A stretch of DNA of 37,540 bases from Deltaproteobacteria bacterium (GTDB lineage Bacteria; Desulfobacterota; BSN033; UBA1163): assembly GCA_020059605.1 (NCBI GenBank), contig JAGVBT010000154.1:1-37540 (forward strand). The letters run 5' to 3'. Made by a program: the position numbers and the translations under genes. The notes beneath the pieces were generated by a model. The model did not search any database, had not been told where the DNA came from, and saw nothing but the letters and a program-made list of their open reading frames with translations. Below, in pieces: positions 21,793-30,287 of the stretch (its first letter is position 1; the number at the start of each line of letters is the position of its first letter).

Positions 21793-23541
21793 CTATTGCT
21801 TTTCTTTCAGTTCCTCGATCTTTTTCTTCAGTCTCTCCGCCTGATCGGATTTCGGATTCAAGGTGAGAGCCTTCTCATAGAGCGTCACGGCTTTCTGAAC
21901 CTGGCTCAGCTTTGAGTAGCCATCCGCAAGATGCTCGGTAATGGTGGGATCGTTGGGGGTTAACTGGTTTGCCTTCTCGAGTTCGGCGACCGCCCGCTCA
22001 TATTCCCCGAGTTTGAAGTAAACCCAGCCCAGGCTGTCGATGATATAGCCCATATTCGGTTTTAAGGCCATTGCCCTCTGAATCAATTGGAGCGCCTCTT
22101 CGAGATGGATGCCTTTGTCAGCGTAGGAGTAACCCAGGTAGTTCAGGGCATCCGCGTGATCGGGATGAAGACGCAAGACCTCCTTCATCTGGGAGACCAT
22201 CTTGTCAAAATCTCCCATTTTATCGTAGAGGGCTCCCAGTTGATAATAGAGGTCGACATGTTCCTTGTTTTGGGCCAGTCCTTTCCGGAGGGCTACGAGG
22301 GCCTCCGGAAACCGCTCCTCTTTTTCCAAGAGAGCGGAAAGAAGGAGAGAGAGATCCGCCTCCTTCGGTTTGGCCTGGAGGGATTCTTCGATCAGCCGGA
22401 TTGCCTCTTCTGTCCTGTTCTGTTTTGTGAGGACCAGGACGATGCTTCTTCGGGAGTCCGTAAAGAGATCCGATTCGGGGGTTATCTTTCTGAACTCCAC
22501 AATCGCCAGATCGAGCGTTCCCTTCTCGACATAAGCGGCGCCCAGGTAGTACCTTACCCGGTCGTCTCCGGGGTTGGCGTTTAGGACAAGGTTGAGTTCA
22601 AGGATGGCCTGGTCCAGTTTTCCCTGTTGAAGGTAGATAAGACCGATCTTTGTCCGAAGGTTGAGATCCTCGGGACCTGATTTCTGGAGTTCCTGAAAAT
22701 GGATTAACGCCTCATCCAGCTTTTTTTCTTTGATATAAATCTGTCCCAACCGGTTTCTCGCCTGTTTATGGTCCGGATAGAGGGTAAGAATCTGTTGGTA
22801 AACCTCGGATGCCAGCAGGGTTTCGTTGAGAATCTCATGGACGATTCCCAGATCCATGAGGACGGAGACGTGATGCGGCTCGATGGTTAGCGCCTTTAGA
22901 AAATATTCCTTTGCCTGATCATAAGATTTTGTTTCGGCATAGATCCTTCCGAGGGAGTACAGGCCCATCACGGAATTCGGTTCCATTTTGAGGAACTGCA
23001 GGAGAAGATCGATCGCCTTCTCATAGTCCCGGCCTTCGGCATAGAGAGAACTGAGGTAGAGATGACTTTCCAGGTGCTGGGGCGCAATCTCCAGGGCCTT
23101 TCGGTATGCGTCAATGGCCAATGGGTTCTTTTTCAGAGAAGAATATATTCCGCCGAGCAGGAGGTGGGCGGTCAAGTTCCGGGGGGCCATACGAATGGCC
23201 GCCTTGCACTCCTCGACCGCTTCATTCAGAAGCCCTTTATAAATGAGCAGGGAAGCCAGCTCCACACGGAGAAAAGGCTCTTTTCCATCATGGGCGATTG
23301 CCTCTCTGAGGTCTTCGATGGCTTCATCCAACTTCCCCTCCTTGAGTCTTAACTGTGAGAGGAGAAAATGATAATAGGCGCGGGGGTTCGAAGGAGGAGC
23401 CTTGGGTTGAAAGGATTTTTGGGCCGGTGGAGGAGGTTTCTCTCGAGATGCGGGGGGGTGGGTTATCTGGGCGTTTGCGCATGAAGCAAGAATGACGATA
23501 TAGAGCAGGGCAGGCAACCATTTATCCATGAGGAAGTGCAT
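21793..23541 (-). CDS. TPR-repeat lipoprotein
   Basis: This protein of about 582 residues consists almost entirely of tetratricopeptide repeats, roughly fourteen 34-residue units from residue 60 to the end (for example DAYRKALEIAPQHLESHLYLSSLY and DQAILELNLVLNANPGDDRVRYYLGAAYV). TPR arrays are protein-binding scaffolds. The N-terminus is a lipoprotein signal ending LASC, so it is probably anchored in a membrane facing the periplasm. A proline-rich linker follows. The start is uncertain between 23541 and 23529, since neither has a ribosome site. The -10 box sits 5 nt upstream of 23541, which favours that ATG as a leaderless start. Single gene. Confidence 0.85.
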   Translation of the reverse strand: MHFLMDKWLPALLYIVILASCANAQITHPPASREKPPPPAQKSFQPKAPPSNPRAYYHFLLSQLRLKEGKLDEAIEDLREAIAHDGKEPFLRVELASLLIYKGLLNEAVEECKAAIRMAPRNLTAHLLLGGIYSSLKKNPLAIDAYRKALEIAPQHLESHLYLSSLYAEGRDYEKAIDLLLQFLKMEPNSVMGLYSLGRIYAETKSYDQAKEYFLKALTIEPHHVSVLMDLGIVHEILNETLLASEVYQQILTLYPDHKQARNRLGQIYIKEKKLDEALIHFQELQKSGPEDLNLRTKIGLIYLQQGKLDQAILELNLVLNANPGDDRVRYYLGAAYVEKGTLDLAIVEFRKITPESDLFTDSRRSIVLVLTKQNRTEEAIRLIEESLQAKPKEADLSLLLSALLEKEERFPEALVALRKGLAQNKEHVDLYYQLGALYDKMGDFDKMVSQMKEVLRLHPDHADALNYLGYSYADKGIHLEEALQLIQRAMALKPNMGYIIDSLGWVYFKLGEYERAVAELEKANQLTPNDPTITEHLADGYSKLSQVQKAVTLYEKALTLNPKSDQAERLKKKIEELKEKQ

Positions 23542-23546
23542 ACTTA

Positions 23547-23575
23547 TAAATAACACCGTTTCTCAAAGCAGTCAA
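23547..23575 (-). promoter_or_regulatory. Promoter of the TPR lipoprotein gene
   Basis: On the minus strand TTGACT (23570-23575), 17 bp, then TATTTA (23547-23552), ending 5 nt before the first ATG. Confidence 0.5.
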
Positions 23576-23843
23576 CGAACCGAGTGGCTGGAAGATCCGG
23601 TGCGACGGAAGGTTAACCTTAGCCCAATATTGGACCTGGGCGGGGCTACTTCCAACCCCTTGCAATTGCGGGATTTTTGAAATTTAAGGGGAATCGAGGA
23701 TTTCACTTTAAGTGGCGTTGACGTTTTAACTGGAATGCATCTTGCCCGCTCATAGAGGTGCCGCCGCAAGGGTTCTCCCATAGCCTCACCCGGTTTCGAT
23801 ATTATATATTTTCGGCTGTTTAAAATCCCGATGGATGAGAGCT
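23576..23843. other. Intergenic region between the TPR gene and the sigma-54 regulator
   Basis: I see no gene, repeat or terminator here. It lies between the upstream side of the TPR gene and the 3' end of the leftward regulator gene. Confidence 0.5.
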
Positions 23844-25196
23844 TCAGATGGGCGCCTTCTTTTCGAACCGGTAGAGCGTTCTTGGATTGATCTTCAGAAT
23901 TTCAGCCGCTGTCTTTTTGTTGCCGTTGGTCTCCTTCATGATTTGGGTAATGTATTCGGACTTGATCTCATCGAGGGATTTGCGTTCCTTCGCCCCCCTC
24001 CTGATCAGAAAGGAAAATCCTCCGGTCAAATCCCCGGGAAGATCCTGAGGAACCAGGAACTCGCCTTCCGTCATGATGACCGCCCTTTCGATGACATTCT
24101 CCAGCTCCCTCACGTTCCCCGGCCAGTGGTATTCCAAAAGGGAGGCCATTGCCTCTTTTGAGATGCCTTTGATCTCTTTTTTTGCCTCCTTGGAGTAGAG
24201 ATCGAGAAAGTGATAGGCCAGGAGTGGAATATCTTCCTTTCGATCCTTCAGATCGGGGAGGAAGATGGGAAAGACATGGAGCCGGTAGAAAAGGTCTTCC
24301 CGGAAATTCCCCTTCTTCATATTGGTCTCAAGATCTTCATTGGTCGCCGCAATCATCCGGACATCGATCTTCGTTCTCTCGGTGGTTCCGATTTTCATGA
24401 CTTCCTTTTCCTGAAGGACCCTGAGAAGTTTCACCTGAACGGATGGAAGGACCGTGGAGATTTCATCGAGGAAGAGGGTTCCCCCATGGGCTTCCTCAAA
24501 CAGCCCCTTCTTGGTTTGGACCGCTCCTGTAAAAGCGCCCTTGGTATGGCCGAAAAGCTCGCTCTCCACCAGGGTTTCCGGGATGGCCGAGCAATTGAAG
24601 GGGATGAATGGTCCGTCCGCCCTCAGGCTGTTATAATGAATGGCTTTGGCAACGAGTTCTTTTCCCGTTCCGCTCCCTCCGTAGATGATGACCGTGCTGT
24701 TGCTCGGAGCCACCTTTTCGATGAGGGTGAAGATCTCCTGCATTTTTCGGCTTTTTCCAATGATGTTGGAAAACTCAAATTTTTTTCTCAGCTCCATCCG
24801 CAAAAGCCGGTTCTCCTGGAGGAGGAGGTTCTCCTGATGTACTTTTGAGATTCGGAGGAGAAGGTCCTTCAGGTCCACCGGCTTGGTGATGTAGTCATTG
24901 GCCCCGGTCTTCATCGCCTCCACGGCGGTATCGATCGATCCGTAAGCGGTCATCATGATGACCGGCATCTCGGGTCTTGTTCCCTTGATGAGTTTGAGGA
25001 GCTCCATGCCATCCATCTCCGGCATCATCAGGTCGGTCAACACCAGATCGAAGATCTCCTTTTCAATCTTATCGATTGCCTCGTGACCGTTCCGGGCGAC
25101 CTCGACCGAGAATCCACCCATCTGAGCCAGTCCCCTCTGGAGGATCTCCCGGAGGGGGGCTTCATCATCCACCACCAGTATCTTTTTCGTTTCCAT
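23844..25196 (-). CDS. NtrC-family sigma-54-dependent response regulator
   Basis: This 450-residue activator has three domains. Receiver: [13 protein letters not shown], phosphoacceptor D55 in [19 protein letters not shown] and the conserved K in [11 protein letters not shown]+ ATPase: GGSGTGKE Walker A at 173-180, GAFTGA sigma-54 contact at 220-225, [11 protein letters not shown]alker B and the ATNEDLETN / FREDLFYRL sensor region. Fis-type helix-turn-helix: [21 protein letters not shown]. It binds enhancer sites and opens sigma-54 promoters when phosphorylated. No sensor kinase is adjacent. The gene diverges from the liv transporter operon, a hint but no proof that it controls it. Start at ATG 25196; a TTG one codon earlier is possible. 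There is no ribosome site and the -10 box is 9 nt upstream. Confidence 0.93.
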   Translation of the reverse strand: METKKILVVDDEAPLREILQRGLAQMGGFSVEVARNGHEAIDKIEKEIFDLVLTDLMMPEMDGMELLKLIKGTRPEMPVIMMTAYGSIDTAVEAMKTGANDYITKPVDLKDLLLRISKVHQENLLLQENRLLRMELRKKFEFSNIIGKSRKMQEIFTLIEKVAPSNSTVIIYGGSGTGKELVAKAIHYNSLRADGPFIPFNCSAIPETLVESELFGHTKGAFTGAVQTKKGLFEEAHGGTLFLDEISTVLPSVQVKLLRVLQEKEVMKIGTTERTKIDVRMIAATNEDLETNMKKGNFREDLFYRLHVFPIFLPDLKDRKEDIPLLAYHFLDLYSKEAKKEIKGISKEAMASLLEYHWPGNVRELENVIERAVIMTEGEFLVPQDLPGDLTGGFSFLIRRGAKERKSLDEIKSEYITQIMKETNGNKKTAAEILKINPRTLYRFEKKAPI

Positions 25197-25205
25197 CAAT
25201 CTATA

Positions 25206-25234
25206 TATCTATCAGAAACCCGTTTTAAAATCAA
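25206..25234 (-). promoter_or_regulatory. Promoter of the sigma-54 activator gene
   Basis: On the minus strand TTGATT (25229-25234), 17 bp, then TAGATA (25206-25211). The transcript would begin at about 25199, practically at the start codon. Confidence 0.45.
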
Positions 25235-25283
25235 ATCTTAAATTAGCCTCCCCGGGTTATAGGAAATTTATTCGGGGAGTTGT

Positions 25284-25311
25284 GAAGTTTTTAACTGCGA
25301 AGTTTTTAACT
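25284..25311. repeat. Tandem 13-bp repeat in front of the liv promoter
   Basis: GAAGTTTTTAACT occurs at 25284-25296 and again at 25299-25311, a 15-bp period. The second copy overlaps the -35 box by one base. It is a candidate binding site for a regulator on one DNA face (1.5 turns). Confidence 0.6.
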
Positions 25312-25339
25312 TGACAGGAACAGTGTTTTTTGGTAGATA
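25311..25339 (+). promoter_or_regulatory. Promoter of the liv transporter operon
   Basis: TTGACA (25311-25316), 17 bp, TAGATA (25334-25339). A leader of about 100 nt precedes the first gene, which has an AAGGAGGG ribosome site. Confidence 0.55.
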
Positions 25340-25444
25340 GCAAGACCAACCGATAAAGGTTTTTGTTTTATTTTAAACAATCTCCGGTTCTTCAAATTTT
25401 ACGCAGTATAAATTCCTTTACGAAAATGGAAAGGAGGGAATCCA

Positions 25445-26725
25445 ATGAAGACGAGGCGGGAGTTTTTGCAAACAGCGGCAATGGCTACGATCGGGGCAGG
25501 AACACTCCTGGTCGGATGGGATGAGAGCTACGGCCAGGCCAAACCCATTCTGGTTGGAGCGCCTGTACCCAGGGCAAGCGCTTATGGTCAGAATGGAGAG
25601 CGCGGGATGATCCTTGCTGCCGAAGAGATCAATGCGGCAGGGGGAGTGAAGGTGGGGAACGTGATGCGCCCCCTCAAGCTGGAGATCATCGACACCCGCG
25701 ATGAAGAGCCGGGCGTTCCGACAAGCGAAGTACTTCTGGCTATTGAGAAGTTGATTCTGCAGAAGAAATCGGATGTGATCGTGGGAGGTCCCTGCATGTC
25801 GGAATGCGGCCTTGCGGCGATCGATCTCTATGCGAAGTACAAGATCGTGGATATTGTTTCGATCGGATGTTACACCCCTGCCTGGGATAAGAAGGTAGGC
25901 TCGGATATCGAGAAGTACAAATACTCCTTCAGGGCAAGCGGCAGTGTAGCCTGGTACATTAAAGAGGGTGTTGACCTGCTCCGGCAAATTAAGGAGCGTT
26001 ACAATTTTTCGAAGATGTTCATCTCGATCGATGACAGCGCCATGTGCCGTGCCGCCGCGGAGATCGTGAAGAATCTGGCTGTGAAAGATGGTTGGGAGAT
26101 GGTGGGATTTGATAAACATCCTATTGCCTCTACGGATTATTCCATGGCGCTGGGGGATTGCAAGAAGTCAGGAGCTCAGATTTTATTTATATGGGCTTAT
26201 TCTCCTGAGACCTCGATCATGCTGAGACAGTGGGCTGACATGGAGGTCCCGGCGCTGCCCATCGGTTTCATTGGAGCGGCGGAGGACCCGGGATTCTGGG
26301 AGGCGACCAGAGGGAAAGGGGCTTACACCATCGTTACCCTTTCAGAAGCGGGTTGCACGCCTTCCAACGTGACGCCGTTAACCATGAAATATTATAACGC
26401 CTTCCAGAAGAGGTGGGGGGTACCGCCCCGGAGCACAGGTTGCGTGAGCGCATATGAAGCTCTTTTCGTGTTGAAAGATGCAATTGAACGTGCAGGATCG
26501 ATTGAAGCGGATCCGCTCATTAAAGCCCTTAAAAACACCAACCTGCCCGTTGTTCGCGGGACACTCCGTTTTGACCAGAACCACCAGATCGTTTATGGTT
26601 ATGACCCGAAGACCAGCGTGTTGGGCAATTGGGTCCAGTGGCAGGATGGGCAGAGAATAACCATTTATCCTCCGTTAGCGGCGATGGGCCAGATCAAGAT
26701 GCCGCCCTGGCTGAAAAAAGCCTAA
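25445..26725 (+). CDS. ABC transporter periplasmic substrate-binding protein, LivJ type
   Basis: This 426-residue substrate-binding protein of the branched-chain-amino-acid/amide/aromatic-acid family has an N-terminal signal with a twin-arginine motif (TRREFLQTAAMA), which suggests Tat export. The mature part has the two-lobed fold pattern ILVGAPVPRAS, GMILAAEEINAAGGV, SDVIVGGPCMSE, with hinge and C-lobe KMFISIDDSAMCRAAAEIVKN and the tail VRGTLRFDQNHQIVYGYDPKTSVLGNWVQW. The ligand is unknown. In such genomes members bind amino acids, aromatic acids or other carboxylates. The neighbouring acyl-CoA synthetase favours a carboxylic acid (inference). A strong ribosome site (AAGGAGGG) supports the start. 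It heads the transporter operon. Confidence 0.9.
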   Translation: MKTRREFLQTAAMATIGAGTLLVGWDESYGQAKPILVGAPVPRASAYGQNGERGMILAAEEINAAGGVKVGNVMRPLKLEIIDTRDEEPGVPTSEVLLAIEKLILQKKSDVIVGGPCMSECGLAAIDLYAKYKIVDIVSIGCYTPAWDKKVGSDIEKYKYSFRASGSVAWYIKEGVDLLRQIKERYNFSKMFISIDDSAMCRAAAEIVKNLAVKDGWEMVGFDKHPIASTDYSMALGDCKKSGAQILFIWAYSPETSIMLRQWADMEVPALPIGFIGAAEDPGFWEATRGKGAYTIVTLSEAGCTPSNVTPLTMKYYNAFQKRWGVPPRSTGCVSAYEALFVLKDAIERAGSIEADPLIKALKNTNLPVVRGTLRFDQNHQIVYGYDPKTSVLGNWVQWQDGQRITIYPPLAAMGQIKMPPWLKKA

Positions 26726-26740
26726 AGACCGATAACGATT

Positions 26741-26792
26741 GGAGGCTAAAGGGTAGAGGTCAAGGAGATTGAGCCTCCGCCCTTTAGTCTCC
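26741..26792 (+). promoter_or_regulatory. Intercistronic hairpin between the binding-protein and permease genes
   Basis: GGAGGCTAAAGGG (26741-26753) pairs with CCCTTTAGTCTCC (26780-26792) as a 13-bp stem with one G-U pair and a 26-nt loop. Hairpins in this position commonly stabilise the upstream mRNA segment so that more binding protein than permease is made. Confidence 0.6.
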
Positions 26793-26809
26793 ACCCTCTA
26801 ACCTTCTCT

Positions 26810-27694
26810 ATGGATATACTGATCTACGGCACAGTCAACAGCGTCATTTTCGCCCTCGTGGCAGTGGGTTTTACGCTTGTCTATGGGGTGAGCCGGCTCC
26901 CCAATTTTGCCCACGGCGCCCTCTATGTTCTCGTAGGTTTCCTCACCTGGAGTCTGGTGAATGATTTCAAAGTATTCTACCCACTGGCCATTTTGATTTC
27001 ACTGGGGATTTCCGCCCTTTTGGGAGCATTGATCTACCGGCTGATTCTTATCCGGCTCAGAGGATTGCCCACTTCAGAAATCATCGCCTCATTTGCTGTG
27101 GGTTTGATCATTCTGGAAGGCCTCCGTTTGCAGGGGATAGGGGGATTCAAGGGGTTCATCGGTCCCTTTTATGTACTTCCTGCATTTATCGACAGCAAGT
27201 TGCGAATTGCTGGAGTTCTCATCGACGCCCAGAGACTCATTCTGATCGGGGGGGGGTTGTGCGTCGTGGCTGCCCTATGGCTGTTTACACATTATACAAA
27301 GACGGGCTTATCCCTCCGGGCCATTGCCCAGGACGAGCAGGCGGCGATGATGCTGGGTATCGATTCGGATCGAGCCGCCGTTATCTCTCTTTCGATTGGG
27401 TCTGCGCTGGCGGGCTTGGCGGCGGTGATTATTCTTCCCCTGGGGAATGTAACCGCCGAGGCAGGATACCGAGTCTTAATTAATGCCCTTGCTGTATGCA
27501 TCATCGGAGGTCTCGGCAGTTGGGCAGGGGCTGTCCTGGCTTCCTTCGTGCTGGGGTTTGCGATGATTATCAGCACAGCCCTGTTCGGCTCGGTATGGGA
27601 ATCCGTCGTGTTGGTTGGAGCGATCATTCTGATTCTGATCTTCAGGCCATCGGGCCTTTTGGGGAAGCAGAAGGAACTCGAAGAAAGAGTGTGA
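26810..27694 (+). CDS. ABC transporter permease, LivH type
   Basis: This 294-residue inner-membrane permease has about eight hydrophobic helices. Family marks are YGTVNSVIFALVAVGFTLVYGV at the start, NFAHGALYVL, the cytoplasmic EAA-like loop GLSLRAIAQDEQAAMMLGI and GGLGSWAGAVLASFVLG. It forms the translocation pore with the following LivM-type permease. The start codon has no clear ribosome site, being preceded by a CT-rich stretch at the base of the intercistronic hairpin. The length fits the family. Confidence 0.92.
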   Translation: MDILIYGTVNSVIFALVAVGFTLVYGVSRLPNFAHGALYVLVGFLTWSLVNDFKVFYPLAILISLGISALLGALIYRLILIRLRGLPTSEIIASFAVGLIILEGLRLQGIGGFKGFIGPFYVLPAFIDSKLRIAGVLIDAQRLILIGGGLCVVAALWLFTHYTKTGLSLRAIAQDEQAAMMLGIDSDRAAVISLSIGSALAGLAAVIILPLGNVTAEAGYRVLINALAVCIIGGLGSWAGAVLASFVLGFAMIISTALFGSVWESVVLVGAIILILIFRPSGLLGKQKELEERV

Positions 27695-27725
27695 AAATAA
27701 TCAATGACCAAGGATCAATAGCCTA

Positions 27726-28751
27726 ATGCCTAATGAACAATTGACATCCAGAGAGAGACGAAGAGAGAGACTGGACCGGGGAATCAAAGTCCGGACAGAG
27801 GGACTCTACGCCCTCTCTTCATGGAAGGAGATGTTTTATCTTCTTGCCCCGAGAATTGTTCTCATTCTGGGTCTCCTGGTAGCTCCATTCCTCCTGGATA
27901 TGTATTGGCAGAGGGTTCTCTGTGCCGCAGGCATCTATGCTTTGCTTGCCCTGAGTTTTGATTTCTTAGCTGCCTACGTCGGCCTGGTTTGTCTCGGAGG
28001 ATCCTTTTTCATCGGATCCGGAGCCTATATATCAGGGCTGCTGAATGCCAAGATGGGCTGGGCCCCTTTTCTCACCATTCCCATCGCCACGGTTGTAGGG
28101 GCCATAGTCAGCACACTGGTCCTTCTCCCCTGCCTCCGCCTACGGGGGATCTATTTCGCCATCACCAGCTTTATGTTTCCCCTGTTAACCGTCAATGTGA
28201 TTATTGCGCTCAACATCTTCGGTGGGACGGAGGGCATCAGCGCCCTCGCTACCTATCCGAACCCCTGGGTCGACCAGTACCTAATCCTGAGTGTGGTTAT
28301 CGTTTCCCTCTTCACGTTAAGGAGACTGGTGAACGAAGACATGGGGTTGATTTTACGTTCTATCAAGGATAATGACCAGGCAGTGAAAGCCTCCGGCATC
28401 AGTATTCTTTCCTACAAAATAAAAGCCGTGTTCATCGCATCATTGATCGGATGTTTTGGCGGCGCCTACCTGAGTCACCTGTACGGCTGGGTCGGGATCT
28501 CGCAGTTTTCGTTAGATTTTTCTATCCTTCCCATTGCCGCCACGGTGATGGGTGGAATGGGAACTCTGGTAGGTCCCGTGATAGGGGCTTTGATCTTGAC
28601 TCCCCTGTCGGAAGCCTTGCGGGGTTTCGGGCAGCTCAGGGTCGTGCTCTATTGTCTTATTTTGATCGGTTTTATTGTGTATAAACCTGAAGGGTTAATG
28701 AACTACCTTCAGCGGAAATACCATCAGTTCGAGCACTGGGAAGATGTTTGA
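27726..28751 (+). CDS. ABC transporter permease, LivM type
   Basis: This 341-residue second permease of the transporter has about ten predicted helices from residue 38 onward (LLAPRIVLILGLLVAPFLL, ALLALSFDFLAAYVGLVCLGGSFF). It contains the coupling loop LILRSIKDNDQAVKASGISILSYK and the end region MGGMGTLVGPVIGAL. The N-terminal 35 residues are hydrophilic and basic (ERRRERLDRG). The start lies in a repetitive aataatcaatgaccaa tract without a ribosome site, so the true start may be a little different. The stop is 2 nt before the next ATG. Confidence 0.9.
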   Translation: MPNEQLTSRERRRERLDRGIKVRTEGLYALSSWKEMFYLLAPRIVLILGLLVAPFLLDMYWQRVLCAAGIYALLALSFDFLAAYVGLVCLGGSFFIGSGAYISGLLNAKMGWAPFLTIPIATVVGAIVSTLVLLPCLRLRGIYFAITSFMFPLLTVNVIIALNIFGGTEGISALATYPNPWVDQYLILSVVIVSLFTLRRLVNEDMGLILRSIKDNDQAVKASGISILSYKIKAVFIASLIGCFGGAYLSHLYGWVGISQFSLDFSILPIAATVMGGMGTLVGPVIGALILTPLSEALRGFGQLRVVLYCLILIGFIVYKPEGLMNYLQRKYHQFEHWEDV

Positions 28752-28753
28752 GG

Positions 28754-29521
28754 ATGGCTGTGGAGACTCTCCTCCAAGTTAAAGAAATCACAAAATCCTT
28801 CGGTGGGGTTCAAGCCATTTTGAGGGTCAACCTTGAACTTGAAAGGGGGGACATCCTCGGGATCATCGGCCCCAATGGTTCAGGGAAGACCACCATGGTC
28901 AATCTTATAACTGGGTTTGTGAAGCCGGATTCGGGAGAAGTCCTTTTCAAGGGGAAGACGATTACAGGCAAGCCACCTCACAAAATTGCCGACCTCGGAG
29001 TCACTCGGACTTTCCAGGTCATGAGGCCTTATTACAGCCTGCCTGCCTTTAAGAATCTGATCGTTCCGTTAAACTCCCCCAGAATTCGCAGGACCGCCGG
29101 CGGAAAACTGGGTGACAAGGATGGGGTAGCCATTGATATATTGGAAGAGATCGGGTTCGAACGGGATGCCTACGTTCCCTATAAGATTGCCTCTTCACTT
29201 CCCCTTGGGTATCTCAAACGCCTCGAACTTGCTCGCTGCCTTGCCTTGAAACCAGAGGTCATCATCTGCGACGAGATCTTTTCGGGGCTCAGCATGTCAG
29301 AGATTTCGACAATGATTCCAGTGATCGAAAGGCTTCAGATGGACGGAATAACTATCATCATGATCGAGCATCGATTGAGGGAACTTTTCCGACTGGTAAA
29401 TCGGATCATCGTTCTGAACTTTGGCCAAAAACTCGCGGAGGGGAAGCCTGAGGAGGTGATGGCGAAGCCGGAAGTGAAAGAAGCCTACCTTGGTACGGGA
29501 GCAGGATATGTTGGAAGTTAA
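28754..29521 (+). CDS. ABC transporter ATP-binding protein, LivG type
   Basis: This 255-residue ATPase energises the transporter from the cytoplasmic side. It has Walker A GPNGSGKTT near residue 40, a Q-loop in GVTRTFQVMRPYYSL, Walker B EVIICDE and the switch His in IMIEHRLRELF. The signature motif, usually LSxGQ, is LPLGYLKRLELARCL, and the residue after the catalytic Glu is I instead of P. Variants of this kind occur in LivG proteins, so activity is still likely. The start is the ATG at 28754. A TTG two codons upstream overlaps the livM stop. Confidence 0.92.
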   Translation: MAVETLLQVKEITKSFGGVQAILRVNLELERGDILGIIGPNGSGKTTMVNLITGFVKPDSGEVLFKGKTITGKPPHKIADLGVTRTFQVMRPYYSLPAFKNLIVPLNSPRIRRTAGGKLGDKDGVAIDILEEIGFERDAYVPYKIASSLPLGYLKRLELARCLALKPEVIICDEIFSGLSMSEISTMIPVIERLQMDGITIIMIEHRLRELFRLVNRIIVLNFGQKLAEGKPEEVMAKPEVKEAYLGTGAGYVGS

Positions 29522-30254
29522 GGACCTCATGGTCTTTTATGAAAACGCCATTGCCATCAACAATATCAACCTGACGTGCCGCCAGGGCGGGGTAACCGGG
29601 ATCTTTGGCGCGAACAGCGCCGGTAAGTCGACCCTGATGTATACGATCTCCGGGATTATCCTCGATGTGAAAAAGAAGGAAGAGATGAAAGGGGGAGAGA
29701 GGATCACCGTTCTTGGCCGCATCTCCTTTGAGGGGGTCGACATTACCCACATGAAGCCGAGCGAAAGGGCGAAAAAGGGGATCGTTCTCTGCCCCGAAAG
29801 ACGAAGGATTTTTCCCGAAAGCAGCACCCTGGAAAATTTGAAGATAGGAGGTTATTTAGCCACCAAGGCTCAGGCCAAGGAAACCATGGATTACGTTTTT
29901 ACCATATTTCCTCAACTGAAGAATTTAAAAAAGAGAGAAGGGGGGTTCCTCAGCGGAGGCGAACAGCAGATGCTTGCAATCGGGAGAGCCTTGATGGCTC
30001 AACCGAAACTGCTTCTCCTCGACGAGCCCCTTCTTGGCTTAAGTCCCCTCATGGAAGCGATGCTTGCCCGGGCCATTCATGAGATTAACCTTCAGACGAA
30101 GATCACGATCCTAATCTCGGAGCAGTACGCCCGTCCCATTTTGCCCATCGTCCACTATGGATATGTCCTTGAGAATGGCGGGGCGGTCCTGGAAGGGACG
30201 TCCCGAGAGTTAATGGAGAATCCGGACGTGAAATCAGCCTACTTCGGCCTATAA
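29508..30254 (+). CDS. ABC transporter ATP-binding protein, LivF type
   Basis: This 248-residue second ATPase pairs with the LivG-type subunit. Walker A reads GANSAGKSTL (commonly GPNGAGKST), the signature is the standard LSGGEQQMLAIGRAL and Walker B is LLLLDEPLLGLSP. The segment KKGIVLCPERRRIFPESSTLENLKIGGY is typical of LivF. A stretch of KKKEEMKGGERITVLG around residue 55 is an insertion compared with most LivF proteins. It starts at 29508 inside the end of the previous gene (14-nt overlap, GGAG 6 nt upstream), which implies translational coupling. It ends the operon, and the next gene is convergent. Confidence 0.92.
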   Translation: MLEVKDLMVFYENAIAINNINLTCRQGGVTGIFGANSAGKSTLMYTISGIILDVKKKEEMKGGERITVLGRISFEGVDITHMKPSERAKKGIVLCPERRRIFPESSTLENLKIGGYLATKAQAKETMDYVFTIFPQLKNLKKREGGFLSGGEQQMLAIGRALMAQPKLLLLDEPLLGLSPLMEAMLARAIHEINLQTKITILISEQYARPILPIVHYGYVLENGGAVLEGTSRELMENPDVKSAYFGL

Positions 30255-30287
30255 TCTTCGATGTTCATGCACTCCCTCACTTCCCTG

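Noticed and set aside
24210..24848. Long open frame opposite the sigma-54 activator
   Set aside because: It lies fully antisense to a well-conserved AAA+ domain, has no family resemblance and no ribosome site. Such frames arise from the codon bias of the real gene.
25240..25444. Sigma-54 promoter for the liv operon, expected from the neighbouring NtrC-type gene
   Set aside because: I found no GG-N10-GC core with reasonable flanks. A TTGACA-17-TAGATA sigma-70-type promoter is present instead.
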